64,000 nt of DNA from Phlebopus portentosus (Eukaryota > Basidiomycota > Agaricomycetes > Boletales > Boletinellaceae). The translations under genes and the position numbers were made by a program. The notes under the pieces are model-generated. The model saw only the letters and a program-made list of their open reading frames with translations. It did not search any database and had not been told where the DNA came from. Positions 23,785 to 33,961 of this stretch are shown piece after piece (the first letter of the stretch is position 1; the number at the start of each line of letters is the position of its first letter). Location: assembly GCA_037892935.1 (NCBI GenBank), contig JAYXKI010000006.1:1612001-1676000 (forward strand). Reading direction: 5' to 3'.

Positions 23785-24071
23785 GTGTTCAAGATGAAGC
23801 TGTGCGCTGTTGCTTTGAAGGGGTCATTACGTAACAAATTATAGTACAAGGTTCTTCTAACAGGTAATTTGTCGCCTGTGGATGAATACTTGTTACCGAA
23901 CTCAGAGGATAGTAGATACTGGCAGAGTGTGCCCGAGTTACATAGCTTGGTCCACCCAAAAGCGTCCGTTTGTGAAAAGGCAGTTTTACATAAATTTTAT
24001 CGGAAAGAAAACTTGGTGAAATCTCTGTAGTAGAATAAGAGTGGAACAGATGATTTGAATTTTATAGCTCA

Positions 24072-24747
24072 TTATGACCGAGAAACGACATCTCCTAACC
24101 TCTCAAGCTCTGAGTACACTGCTGACCAGTCCCTACAATTGCTATGTGTAACGAATGGCTGAACCGATTTGGGGCCATACTCGCTTCGGACCTGCTCCAG
24201 CTGAATATCTGAACGACATTGGATAGTCTGCCTAAGGTAGTCCAGGCAGTAGTGCGCCTCCGGAGACGTCGCCGTATCCCTGAACGCTTTTCTCTGCAAG
24301 ACGTTCTGGCGTACTGCATCTAGGCAATCGAGCGCATGAAACATCGCGAGACGATATCGGCGCTTGTTCGATCCTTCTCCAAGTGTGATATAGCCGTCTC
24401 CTGGAGGCTGAACGGCACGCCATTGTTCTGCGCCTTCGACAGTATCAAGCCGGAAGTTGACTGAATCTTCGACGGTAAGAGCGACTTGTTTAAGGTCTAA
24501 GCCCCATTCACGCGGTACCTCACTAGTACTATTGACTTGAATTTTACAACAAATTAGAAAAGGACAACCAAGGTGTAAGTCATTACTCACTGTTCACTTG
24601 GTCTTTCTGGAGTACTTTTGAGTTCATAGGTACTGGAGGCGGTAAAGGTATGAAAATAGGTAGGAAGATATTGATTACAGTAAACAATGCAAGTAGGTTA
24701 ACGGCCAATCGAAGATGGAAGGCATTAGACTGGCTTGAAGAGTACAT
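24072..24747 (-). CDS. DUF3328 (UstYa-like) membrane protein with altered HxxHC motifs
   Basis: Two exons, 24747-24591 and 24535-24072, encode 206 residues. A transmembrane segment lies near the N-terminus (LAVNLLALFTVINIFLPIFIPL). The family body follows with VPREWG, GYITLGEG..RRYRLAMFHALDCL, HYCLDYLRQTIQC and the closing CRDWSAVYSE. UstYa-type proteins act in oxidation and cyclisation steps of fungal natural-product pathways and carry two HxxHC motifs. Here the first reads HALDC and the second is HYCLD, so both depart from the consensus. The ATG at 24747 was chosen because it gives a normal N-terminus before the TM. It stands head to head with a sister gene about 200 bases away. Confidence 0.8.
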
Positions 24748-24955
24748 AATGGTCGGAACAAGAGTTCGGAAGCGGAGCACATAGAAACGAGGGAAAGCAA
24801 CTTTGCTCAGTGGGAAGAATTGAGAATTCTCCTCAATTGTCCTACCAACTCTGGCAACTATCATCAGTTCCCGCCATGAAACTACTCTGACCGAGCCTCG
24901 AGGTCTGTGAACATTGTTTACTTATGGGTTAACCCACTCTTCCTCATCAACAGTC

Positions 24956-25624
24956 ATGAAGGACCGACTACTGCCAACAATCGCCGCTCTCCTCGTCCTC
25001 TCATTCATCAACTTCATAATTATAGTGAAACGATTTGGCGAGTTCAATGCTCTACGAACGATAAAGACATATAGTAAGCCTCTGCTTTACCTCAGGCGCT
25101 GCATCGTAGCTAAGGTAGGCATAGGTTACGTTGGGAACGATTTTCCCGAACTTCTGCCTCTAGACCGTCCTCTACCGCTGCTCGAATATGTCTTTACAAA
25201 CAACACAGCAGACTTCCCAATACATGGTCCGCAGGCAAGCGCGGCATGGAGCAGCGTCTACCCAGACGGTTTCGGGTTCGTCCGCTTGGGACCAGAACGA
25301 CGCATCCTTTGCGTGTCGATGTTCCACCAGCTCCACTGCATCGAGAAGATGAGGCGTGCCCTTGACAATCCAGATGATCCCTTCGCAACGATCCCGCACT
25401 TGCAGCATTGCATGAACTACGTTCGCCAGATGGTCCTGTGCGGAGCCGATTTGACACTTGAGCCCGATGAATTTGATGAGACGAACAGTCAAAGCGGGGC
25501 AACGGGTGCGCCCGTATCACATACGTGCCGGGATTGGTCGGTGGTGTATGACACGGTGAACGAGAACTTTGCACGGTGGACAGAGTATTGGGAGACGGTG
25601 AAGGATAGCACGCTTGTAGACTGA
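24956..25624 (+). CDS. DUF3328 (UstYa-like) membrane protein, intact motifs
   Basis: Exons 24956-25073 and 25119-25624 give 207 residues. The N-terminal membrane anchor (IAALLVLSFINFIIIV) is followed by the family hallmark YVGNDFPE, then FVRLGPERRILCVSMFHQLHCI, HLQHCMNYVRQMVLC and CRDWSVVYD. Both HxxHC motifs (HQLHC and HLQHC) are present. Members are type II membrane proteins of the secretory pathway. Some catalyse oxidative cyclisation or halogenation in RiPP and other pathways. No precursor peptide, P450 or synthase gene sits next to it, so the pathway is unknown. It is divergently paired with the altered sister at 24072-24747, and shared regulation is plausible. Confidence 0.88.
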   Translation: MKDRLLPTIAALLVLSFINFIIIVKRFGEFNALRTIKTYSKPLLYLRRCIVAKVGIGYVGNDFPELLPLDRPLPLLEYVFTNNTADFPIHGPQASAAWSSVYPDGFGFVRLGPERRILCVSMFHQLHCIEKMRRALDNPDDPFATIPHLQHCMNYVRQMVLCGADLTLEPDEFDETNSQSGATGAPVSHTCRDWSVVYDTVNENFARWTEYWETVKDSTLVD

Positions 25625-25719
25625 CAGCGGAGAACAACACGAGGTAAATTTGCATTCTCTAGTCGGACAGGACTGATGGACAAAGACAAAAGCTAGAAGC
25701 CGCACGAGGCGAAGTGCAG

Positions 25720-26765
25720 TCATATGGAAGGAGATTGTTGAACGTAAATTCCTATAACAAGAGTCAGATGTATAGAAGAGCATATGCAGACGTGCTGACC
25801 GAAACGAGGTTGGAAATAGTAGTCCTGCCAAAGTTCAATGTAACAGGCCACACCAGTACAGAGAAGCTCAATAGTCTGCAGGCTGCCAGAAGGGCCGCAC
25901 CAGAATTCATTTGATGCATGAGTGGAATTCTCAACAACACTTAGCGTGGTGATAAGCTCCCTGCGGGGCGGTTTTGTTTTCCACGAAAGTGTCAGTTCGT
26001 CTAGCCTTTGACCCGTCGATGTCAGATTCCACACTTCAACGCGAGATGTGTCCCCGGCAAGGTGTAGTGTTTGATTGTGCGACTGTAAAAGTTCCCAGCT
26101 GGGTATGGATGAAACGACCCTGCAGCGTTCCATGCCATAGTCGTGAACTTGGAATTGAGCGACCATCGTAATCTGAGGCCTTGTTAGTGGAGCGTACCTC
26201 CAACGAAAACGTGGACATACGTGATCCGTCAAAAGAATGCGATGGTCTCCAGGCGAGACTCTTCCGTTGAAGGTGAACCTTGCATGACCATCCGAAGGAA
26301 AGACATAGTGAGGATGTACGTGGTCGACGGGTTGAAAGAACGGCGGGAAAACATCTAGCGTCTTGGGAAGAGCCGAGTGCTGCAACTCAGATGGAAGTTT
26401 GTCCAAGCCGATGTAGGTACTGGGGCGCTCAAGGAGACCAGGATCAGGTCGCTCGTTTTGCCCATCATTATGTATGATAAGTCCTCCTAGCATGTTGTGC
26501 AGTTCCCATTGCGTGCGAGCGTTGAGGACGAGGAATACCAAGGAGGCCATAGAGCAGAACAACGAGACTCCGACAGTGACAACGAGCAACCGTCTCAACG
26601 TAGGGGACTCGCCAGAAATCGCAGTGTTGTAGTCTATTCCACAAAATCAGAGTTACTGCGTTAGAGTCGACAGAGCTGCTCACGTTCATCGCCCGGGACA
26701 GCACCGAGTGGTGCCTCTTCACTGTCGTCGACAGCGAGTGGGGTATACTCCGCATCGTCCTTCAT
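25720..26765 (-). CDS. Type II single-pass membrane protein of an unnamed basidiomycete family
   Basis: The start is the ATG at 26765 (MKDDAEYTPLAVDDS). One intron after GDE and another, read as GT..AG, near 26217-26171 joining LLTDH to ITMVAQF. The N-terminus is short and acidic. A transmembrane segment follows at about residues 48-70 (LLVVTVGVSLFCSMASLVFLVL). The lumenal or outer part contains PSTYIGLDKLP, a VSPGDHRILLTDH tract and QFQVHDYGMERCRV. This pattern (YIGL, SP-D-RH, Q-F-DxGME-C) recurs in many agaric hypothetical proteins as I remember them. No function is known to me. It runs tail to tail with the DUF3328 gene, so any link to that pair is only positional. Confidence 0.75.
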
Positions 26766-26916
26766 CGTCGTGGAGTGTGGAGAAGTTTCGCATGATGTCC
26801 ATTTGTATCATTATATTCGTTGACATCGTGGTGGTGGGAGCGAACCGCGTCTTCCATTTCCAGCTGTGATCCCGACTCGCGTCGATTGACAGCTGCCTTC
26901 AACGTCAACGTCGACG

Positions 26917-28428
26917 ATGCACGCGCCGTCGCCGTCGCACATCCTCCGCATCCACGCGGCGCACGTCATCGCCGTGTCATTCTCGGTGGATAACGAGCGG
27001 CTTTACTCCGGCGACACCTCGGGCGACGTCGTCGTCACTTCCACTCGCACACTCCGGCCCATCGCGTCGTGGAGGGCGCATACCGACGGCGTCCTTGGGG
27101 TGCAGGAGTGGGCATCGAACATCATAACGTACGCTGCATAGATAATGCGTTTTACGTTCACTGCCGAGTAACGTTGAACAGACACGGTCGGGATAATAAG
27201 CTACACGTCTGGGAGCGCGTCCTCGCCCCTCCATCGCTCGGGACCGCAGCGTCCAGCCCAGACATTCCAACACCACCGCTTCGCTATTCCCTCGATGTGA
27301 ATGCGTTGAATTTCTGTCGTTTCTCTTTGCTGCCATACTCCGCACCCCAGGCGAGATCTTCCTCCTCGTCTGACGAGTTTGCCCTCGTAGCCGTTCCGAA
27401 TCTCATTGAATCTTCTTTGGTATGTTTATTTCTGTACTGAGTGAGAGGATGTCCTGATTAAATTCAAGGTAGACATTTGGGAACTGCCATCTTGCTCAAG
27501 GCTGCATGCGGCAATCGGAAAACCAGAGGCACCAGAGATCGGCATGAAAAGCTGGCAAATCGACAGCGACGGTCGGGGTAACGCAAAGACAGGTCAATAT
27601 TTGCATTCTATTCAATTGCAGATATTTGATCTTTCTCAGGCATTTTGATGTCGTTGCACCTCTTCATGAAGTCGGAAAAACTCCATTTATTATCGGCGTA
27701 CGAAAGCGGAGAGGTTGCGTTGCGCCAGTGTATCGCTGGAATAGGCGAGAAGACTATCGAAGGTCGGGGATGGGAATGTCTATGGAAGACTAAACAACAC
27801 AACGAGTCCGGTGTGTTCTTTTACTGAATTTTGTGCGCATATATTCATGTGTCGAAGTAATGGCCATGACTGTGTCTCGCGATAGTTCATTTGCATTGAC
27901 GGTCTCGGCGGATTCAACAATCACTCGTTATAGTCTGGATGTAAGCACTATTACTTCTGTAATGCTGCGTACTGACGAAACCACTTCATGAGGGCCCACA
28001 TGAGTACCGTTTCACTAAACATAGAATAAAGCAAGCCGGTAACGGATCGGTTACGCTGCGCTCTGATGGACGAGTTTGCGCAGTGGGAGGATGGGATGGC
28101 AAGTAAGGCCCTCAAGTCATGCAATTCTCATAATCTTCAGGCTAACACTAATTTGACAAGAATACGGCTGTTCTCGACGAAGACATTCAAACCCCTCGGC
28201 ACTCTTTCATATCACACGAAAAGCTGCCAGGCACTTGCGTTCGCTCATTCGTCTGCAATCTCTTCGGTTCCAGATACGAACGTATCTCAAGCGACCGAGG
28301 AGGCGAATAATGATGACGATGTTACACGGGAAGAGAAAGAGGCTCGGACTCGCTGGCTAGCTTCGGGCTCACAGGACCACCGCATAGCTGTTTGGCAACT
28401 CATATCCTTCTCGAAGGACGCACACTAA
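26917..28428 (+). CDS. ASA1: ASTRA-associated protein 1, WD40 repeat
   Basis: WD40 protein of the ASTRA assembly, which works with Tel2-Tti1-Tti2 in PIKK maturation in yeast. The gene has seven or so exons from the ATG at 26917 to TAA at 28426. The splices I checked all restore frame. WD-type repeats are visible: RIHAAHVIAVSFS..RLYSGDTSGDVVV, WRAHTDGVLGVQEW, HGRDNKLHVWERV, VDIWELP, SRDSSFALTVSADSTITRYSLD, LRSDGRVCAVGGWDGKIRLFS, YHTKSCQALAFA and the closing LASGSQDHRIAVWQL. A Ser/Asp-rich insert (about 28250-28350) precedes the last blade, as in relatives. It is divergent from the membrane-protein gene, about 150 bases away. Confidence 0.88.
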
Positions 28429-28890
28429 CTCAGATCACTTCCGGGTGTCTATTCAGACTTTCGAGGCGGGCATGTAACGCAACGCGACGTGATGACTGCG
28501 ACGCCCAATAACTCGCAAAAGAAATGCGAAAAGTATATACACTGCCTCCGCGGTTCCGAAAACACATCGCTTAATAGCATCATCGAATATATCTGCGGTA
28601 TGGTGTGGTACGATTTCTTGCACAAGTGATTTGATATCGGCAAAGAAGTTTAGTTGTCTTGTCCATGTTCACTAAGCCAATGGGCCGTTCTGTGCGCGAT
28701 TCCAGTGTGTAGTGGCAGGAGAGTAATAGAATTGATATTCCGGAAGGAATCAGATATAATAATACAAAACTCAAGCGTGACGTATGCATGAGTGACGGAC
28801 GCGTTATCCCGCGTTACATCACGCGCTTTGCCTTCCAACTTCTTTCTAACTCTTCTTACTCTTCCGCGTACCTCTGGCTTGCCAGACAAC
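28429..28890. other. Intergenic between ASA1 and RFC3
   Basis: About 460 bases. Short minus-strand frames only, no motif. It probably holds the ASA1 3' UTR and the RFC3 promoter. Confidence 0.4.
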
Positions 28891-30431
28891 ATGACCTTAT
28901 GGGTAGACAGAGTGAGTAAAGCAAGGTTTTGAACTCGACAATGAGCTGATTCTCCTGTCTCAGTATCGGCCGCATACTCTGGATGACTTACACTATCTTC
29001 ATGGCCTCTCAGCACGTTTACGATCTTTGGTCAGCCAGCGAGCCGCAATGTCTTCGGGCTTTTGAATCGATGAGTATCATATAGGCCGCCAGTGGTGATT
29101 TCCCGCATATGCTGTTCTATGGTCCGAGCGGGGCTGGGAAGAAAACCAGAATTGCGTGCACGCTGCGGCAGCTCTTCGGCAGTGGTGTAGAGAAGGTACG
29201 AGTGCTTTTACTTATACTTAGAGCATGGATCCGTTCTGATAGGTGCTCCATACTAGCTTAAAATTGACCAGAGGGTATTTTTGACTCCATCCAGACGGAA
29301 GTTGGATGTGAACGTTGTACAAAGCAATATCCACATCGAATTAACGCCAAGGCAAGCTACAAATATCTGTTATTGGTATGCCTGTACATGGAGGCTCACC
29401 TTTTTCACTAGCGATGTCGGGATCTACGACCGGGTGGTCATTCAAGAAATCTTGAAGGAGATTGCTCAGACGCAGCAGGTCGACTTGAGTGCGAAGCAGC
29501 GTTTCAAAGGTCCGTCAATACAATGGCTTTGCATCTGCTCATATTTAGTTGTACCCGACAGTCGTCATAATCAATAGGCAGACTCTCTGTCGCGCGACGC
29601 GCAAGCAGCACTGCGCCGTACCGAATATGCGAATCATCCTGTGCGCAAATAGTACCTCGAAGCTCATTGCCCCAATTCGAAGCCGGTGTCTCCTCATGCG
29701 TGTCGCAGCCCCGACAGACAATGAAGTGCAAACATGTCTACAGTTCGTAGCAAAACGAGAAAAATTCGATCTTCCACCTGACGCCGCTTCCGAAATTGCG
29801 CAGGATTGCGCGGGCAACTTGCGTAAAGCGTTACTCGTCCTGGAAGCTTTGAAGATGCAATCGTGAGTGAAGTCTTCTCCTGTTATAACATATCTGACCA
29901 TCTTTGCTTGTTTCAGGCCTGACTTATCGGGCCCGTTATCTATCGCTAAGCCTGGTTGGGAGACGTATTGCCATAAGGTGGCAGACCTCATCGTGCAGGA
30001 GCAGACTCCGGCTCGAATAATGGAAGTCCGTGCCAAGTTCTACGAACTTCTCAGCCACTGCATACCGGCCACAACTATTCTGAAGGTACGTTCTTTCGCT
30101 TGGCTCAGTGGATAACAGTTCTGATTCTTGACCGTAGCAGAGCGCGTCGTCGAAAGGGTGGATGAATCCATCAAGGCGGATATTATGCATTGGACAGCAT
30201 TCTATGTCAGTCCTCCGGTTTCTGTTCGCTCACTGTCTTCTGAATCCGATTCGTACGTGTAGGAGGTCAGGATGCGCCTGGGCAACAAAAAGATTTTCCA
30301 CCTTGAAGCCTGGGTGATCAAGGTCATGAGTCTGTACAAGGTGGGCGTGTCTCTTTGCAAGTCAAGCGTTTGACTAAACTGCATTTGCCCACCAGCATTT
30401 CGTATCTAATTTTGATATGGATGACTTCTAG
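28891..30431 (+). CDS. RFC3: Replication factor C subunit 3 (yeast Rfc5) with a scrambled Walker B segment
   Basis: Clamp-loader small subunit. Exons begin 28891-28911, 28964-29029, 29085-29195, 29257-29351 and 29412-29509, then from 29562 onwards. They read YRPHTLDDL, DFPHMLFYGPSGAGKKTRIA (Walker A), KIDQRVFLTPSRRKLDVNVVQSN, GIYDRVVIQEILKE, RIILCANSTSKLIAPIRSRC (SRC motif), GNLRKALLVLEALKMQ and the C-terminal collar, ending FDMDDF. Length and splice sites are normal. Between VVIIN (ending at 29575) and NMRIIL (from 29624), however, the expected tract appears in a shifted frame: ADSLSRDAQAALRRT is legible only at 29578-29622. One base is missing before it and 17 after it, 18 in total, so the reading frame recovers. 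The main frame therefore gives 16 unrelated residues where E-A-D..R-R-T-M-E-K-Y should be. The product may be non-functional, or the lesion may be an assembly error. Confidence 0.8.
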
Positions 30432-30587
30432 GCATCCGTTGTATATGTGCTTTTGTACTTATCATAGCATACACGTATATCGTCCAATCGGTCCCAGCGG
30501 GATTTGCCACGCTAAGCTCGCTGTCATTGTGCGACCATAGCGTATTCCTTATTCAAGGCATTTAGGAATGACAGCATCTGAAACAAT

Positions 30588-31427
30588 GATTATTAGCCAA
30601 CTATCAAGGATGAGCTCTTGCGAAACCGTACGAAATTGTGTCGCTCGTGGCCAAGCTTTTTGCCTAAATCAGTCTTCAAGCTGTCTTTGATCTTTAATAG
30701 CTTGTCGTGGAAATGGGCTACGGCTGTTTCTCCGCTCGCTGGGTCTTGTGTCGCGACATGCAATGGTCGATTGATAGTACAGCTGTATCCGGCGCACCTC
30801 ATGATACCTGTTCATTTGGTCGGTACACAAGAGCGTATCAAGTGAGAACTGTGCGACACAGAGTGCTTACCGAAAGCTCCTATAGCATCTAGCCTATCAG
30901 CATCTTGTACACAATGAAGTTCCAAGCAAGTCTTATGCCAATCTGTTATTTTGCCTTGGACGCAGAGTTTCTTCTCGGTACTCCACGAAACATTCTCAAT
31001 TACCTTCACGAGCAAAGTTGCTCTGCCATCTGAGAGCAAATCTACATGCGATTCGACACTTTCAAAGAATGGCTTTAAAAATGCACAACGATCGATGGCA
31101 GCTTGCGGAGTATACGTATTTCTTATCAAGAACGTCGTGTAGTAAGGCGGCAAGTTCGATCACTAGAAGATCAGGCTTTGGAACGCAGGATTTTGCAATC
31201 GCAAGGGCTGTCCTGCGGACCCGCTGGACTAACGACCTCCACTGTGTCAGTGCCTTCATACAACACAGTTGATTTAACATGAAATGTCTCAACATACCGT
31301 GATGTGCATCGTGTGATGGATCGTATGTTGCCATTGTCTGTTTCATAAAAATTTCTGCAGCCAGGATCACTCTGGCTTCAGCTTCGGAAGGGTAGTTGAC
31401 CGTCATGTTGGTTGAAGAGGATCGCAT
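30588..31427 (-). CDS. HD-domain metal-dependent phosphohydrolase, apparent frameshift
   Basis: The ATG at 31427 opens an exon ending YDPSHDAHH. The next exon reads VQRVRRTALAIAKS..LLVIELAALLHDVLDKKY, giving the paired H..HD metal motif of the HD superfamily. The family then continues as AAIDRCAFLKPFFESVESHVDLLSDGRATLLVKVIENVSWSTEKKL, LELHCVQDADRLDAIGAFG and, after one more intron, GIMRCAGY..HFHDKLLKIKDSLKTDLGKKLG. These two halves are in different frames. The step falls near 31112-31117, and the 14 bases between the frames are too short for an intron. I read this as a one-base indel. Relatives resemble bacterial YedJ-type nucleotide hydrolases. The natural substrate is unknown. The 3' end is approximate. 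Confidence 0.7.
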
Positions 31428-31563
31428 TGTTGGCTGTGCTGTCTTGCATGCACGCGGCAATTGCGTCTGTGACACGTGGTGACGGTACGCGTCCGTCACG
31501 GTAATAACGTGTCACCTTCTGAGCCGCATTACGCAGTTCTTTGTCTCTTTCGTTCGAACATCC

Positions 31564-32549
31564 ATGTTACACGTCAGTGTCCATTCGCTACCAGATGAGC
31601 TCGCGAAGGAAATCCTGTCCGATATCCTTATTGTCCCGGAAGACGAGTTCTCTCACGTGGGTCCTTCATCACCATTTGGTCGTAAAGTGTCGTCGTCGTC
31701 GGACGTTCTCCTCGTGAGCAAGCGATGGCTACGAATCGGGACTCCGTTTTTGTACGATTGCATCGTTCTGAGAAACTCTGCGCAGGCAAATGCCTTCTAT
31801 GGATTCATCAAAGGAAAAGTCGGTAGCCAGGTTAAGGGCTATGTTCGGAGGATGCGCCTTGAAGGATCCTTTGGTGCCGTAGTTGGAAAGATCTTTGCCA
31901 TTCTCCCCGGTATCTCGGACCTCTATCTTCGACTTCCCGTTACTCGCGAAGAGAATGTCAATGGTTTGGTTCAAGGACTTCCAAAGCTAAATCCGACTCG
32001 TGTGATCTTCGAACGCGACGGTAGCAAGTTCTGGAAGAACTCCTTCACAATGATGGCAACTCTCGGCAATGCAGTGAGACAGTGGGTGACTTTGGCAAGT
32101 CTTTTATCATTCTATTTGCAGAAATGGACTTGACGGATCCCCAAAGCATACATTTAGAATTCATTTCACCTTCCCGTGGCGCCATCATAGGGAAACTAGG
32201 CAATTACGTCACCTTTGTGAAGCTCTTTCGACTGCTCCGTGTCTTGAACAAGTAATCCTGTCATTTTCCGATACAAACTTCCTGTTTCAGGCGCATCAGG
32301 CTGTCTCTTTTGCCGAAATTATAGGTAGAAATACCTCGCTGAAAGCCATACATATTCATGTTGATGCACCATCCTCCATCAACATAGTCCTAGACGGACT
32401 GCTGGGGAAACCATGCGCGGGTATCGTGCACTGCTATTCAAAGTCTGTAGCTGTACGTCTTTGGGTCATCCCTTGTACTCATTTTAATACAGGAATGCTC
32501 AGAAGGCCACAATGGGGTCACAACGATCATCCTCCGAGTATCCTGAGCG
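31564..32549 (+). CDS. F-box-like protein, gene A of a duplicated pair
   Basis: The ATG at 31564 starts an F-box-type head (SLPDELAKEILSDIL..DVLLVSKRWLRIGTPFLYDCIVL), the usual agaric pattern for a SCF substrate adaptor, followed by LRR-like text (GKIFAILPGISDLYLRLP). The first donor is best placed at about 32083 (GTGGGT), giving RQ|MDLTDPQSIHLEF. Further on the LRR-like tract LSTAPCLEQVILSFSDTNF lies one base out of frame with VTFVK (near 32220), so either an intron is missed or the gene is damaged. A clean intron near 32453-32491 joins SKSVA to ECSEGHNG and a TGA at about 32547, which overlaps the start of gene B in another frame. Homologues sit inverted at the window's right end. Confidence 0.6.
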
Positions 32550-33961
32550 CGTCCCAGCTCTACCCGACAGCGTTCTGGCACATATCATTGAAATGGACCT
32601 GAGGCAATATCTCGGCGATGACCCTCTTGATGTACCTATGTATCGTGTACGCACCTATAAGGACCGGGCTTTTGCACTATTCCGCGTCTCCAAAGCATTC
32701 TATGTGAGATATATTATCTTCGTTGAGGATAGATTTATTGACAATTCAGCCCAGAGAATCGCATTTCCTCTGGCATTCCGTTTCTTGGCCATTCATCCGC
32801 CGCAGTGGTCATTCCCTTTTTTGAAGAAATTGTTGGAAGATACCAGCATTTCGTCGTCTATGGATACCTTAGTAATTTCGAAACTTGGCGAACGATTTCG
32901 TACTCCTAAAAGGGGTATCGTTGCTGAGGAAAAGAAGACTACGGAAAGAATTGTGCTGGCTTTGCGAACTGTTCAACACCTTGTTTTCGACACTGAATTC
33001 GCAAACTTTTCGGACTGTATGGCAGAGGAAGTCAAGCTAAGTCTGCAAGGCCTCCATCTAGGCCTTACGGGAAACGTTTTTCGGCAGATATTGCTAACTC
33101 AGTTCAGGAATTTGACGAGACTGATATTACGTGCCGAGCATGATACCGATGGCGGATGTCCATCCGTAGATACGAGCGATATTACCGGCCGGCCTTGTTT
33201 TGATAGTCTTGTGAATTTGAAAATAATCAATCAATATACCCGTTTCGACGTGATCAACATGTTGCAGTCTTGCGAGTAGGTCATCTTACTGAACGGAGAG
33301 CCCGTCATTGAATGAATTATTCCAGCTTTCCATCCGTAACGACACTCGACTTCATTTTTGACTTCGGAACAGCAAGATCTTCGGATATTCCGTACGGTCG
33401 CTTGCCTAGCTTTCCGAAAGCTCAAGTAATTCGTTTCACAGGGGTATGTCTAACGTAGTATTTCATATTTTGAGAAGATCCGCTGATGAGACTGACAGAC
33501 TCCGAGAGGATCACACCTTCATCTTCTACATGCCAAAAATAGCCCCTTTGAGAAATTGGTCCTTAAGTCGGATTATAGGTGAGTCGAACTCTATCTCTCT
33601 CTTTTCATGATGTGTTTATTTCTATTGCAAGGACCTGCCAGAACCTACTAACTGGGGGTGGACATATTACAGAAGTACTCAACAACATCAAGTTCAGTAC
33701 TTTGACCAGCCTGAGAGAGCTTCAAATCGTATCCGTCGAGGAATGGCCCTGGCAGAAGTGAGTTTCTGACTGGAAAGTATGACACGCGCTGATCCAACTT
33801 TGATTTATTTTTCATCTAGTCATGAATTAAAGAACAACGCCTGGCAGGGACGAGCACAAGCACTCATCGACACCTACGGATTCAAAATAACTGATGCATC
33901 CGGTATACCCTGGAGACCACGCTTAATGAAACGTGTAAATAAGAAAAGGCGCATTTCATGA
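32512..33961 (+). CDS. F-box-like protein, gene B of a duplicated pair
   Basis: Five exons read through without a stop. The first, from 32512, encodes PALPDSVLAHIIEMDLRQYLG, an F-box-like head, then a Leu-rich body (IVLALRTVQHLVFDTEF, LSLQGLHLGLTG, FRNLTRLILRAE, FDSLVNLKIINQ). The later short exons end in GGHITEVLNN, LRELQIVSVEEWPWQ and a C-terminal motif AWQGRAQALIDTYGFKITDASG with a basic tail. I know no named family for the C-terminal motif. A SCF-adaptor role is inference from the head and the repeats. The ATG at 32512 may not be the true start, because the inverted copy lacks it. An inverted paralogue lies at 62414-63889 and a broken one at 59264-60690. Confidence 0.72.

Noticed and set aside
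22000..26800. A RiPP or other biosynthetic cluster around the DUF3328 pair
   Set aside because: I found no repeat-bearing precursor, P450, synthase or transporter next to the pair. Only the pair itself is supported.
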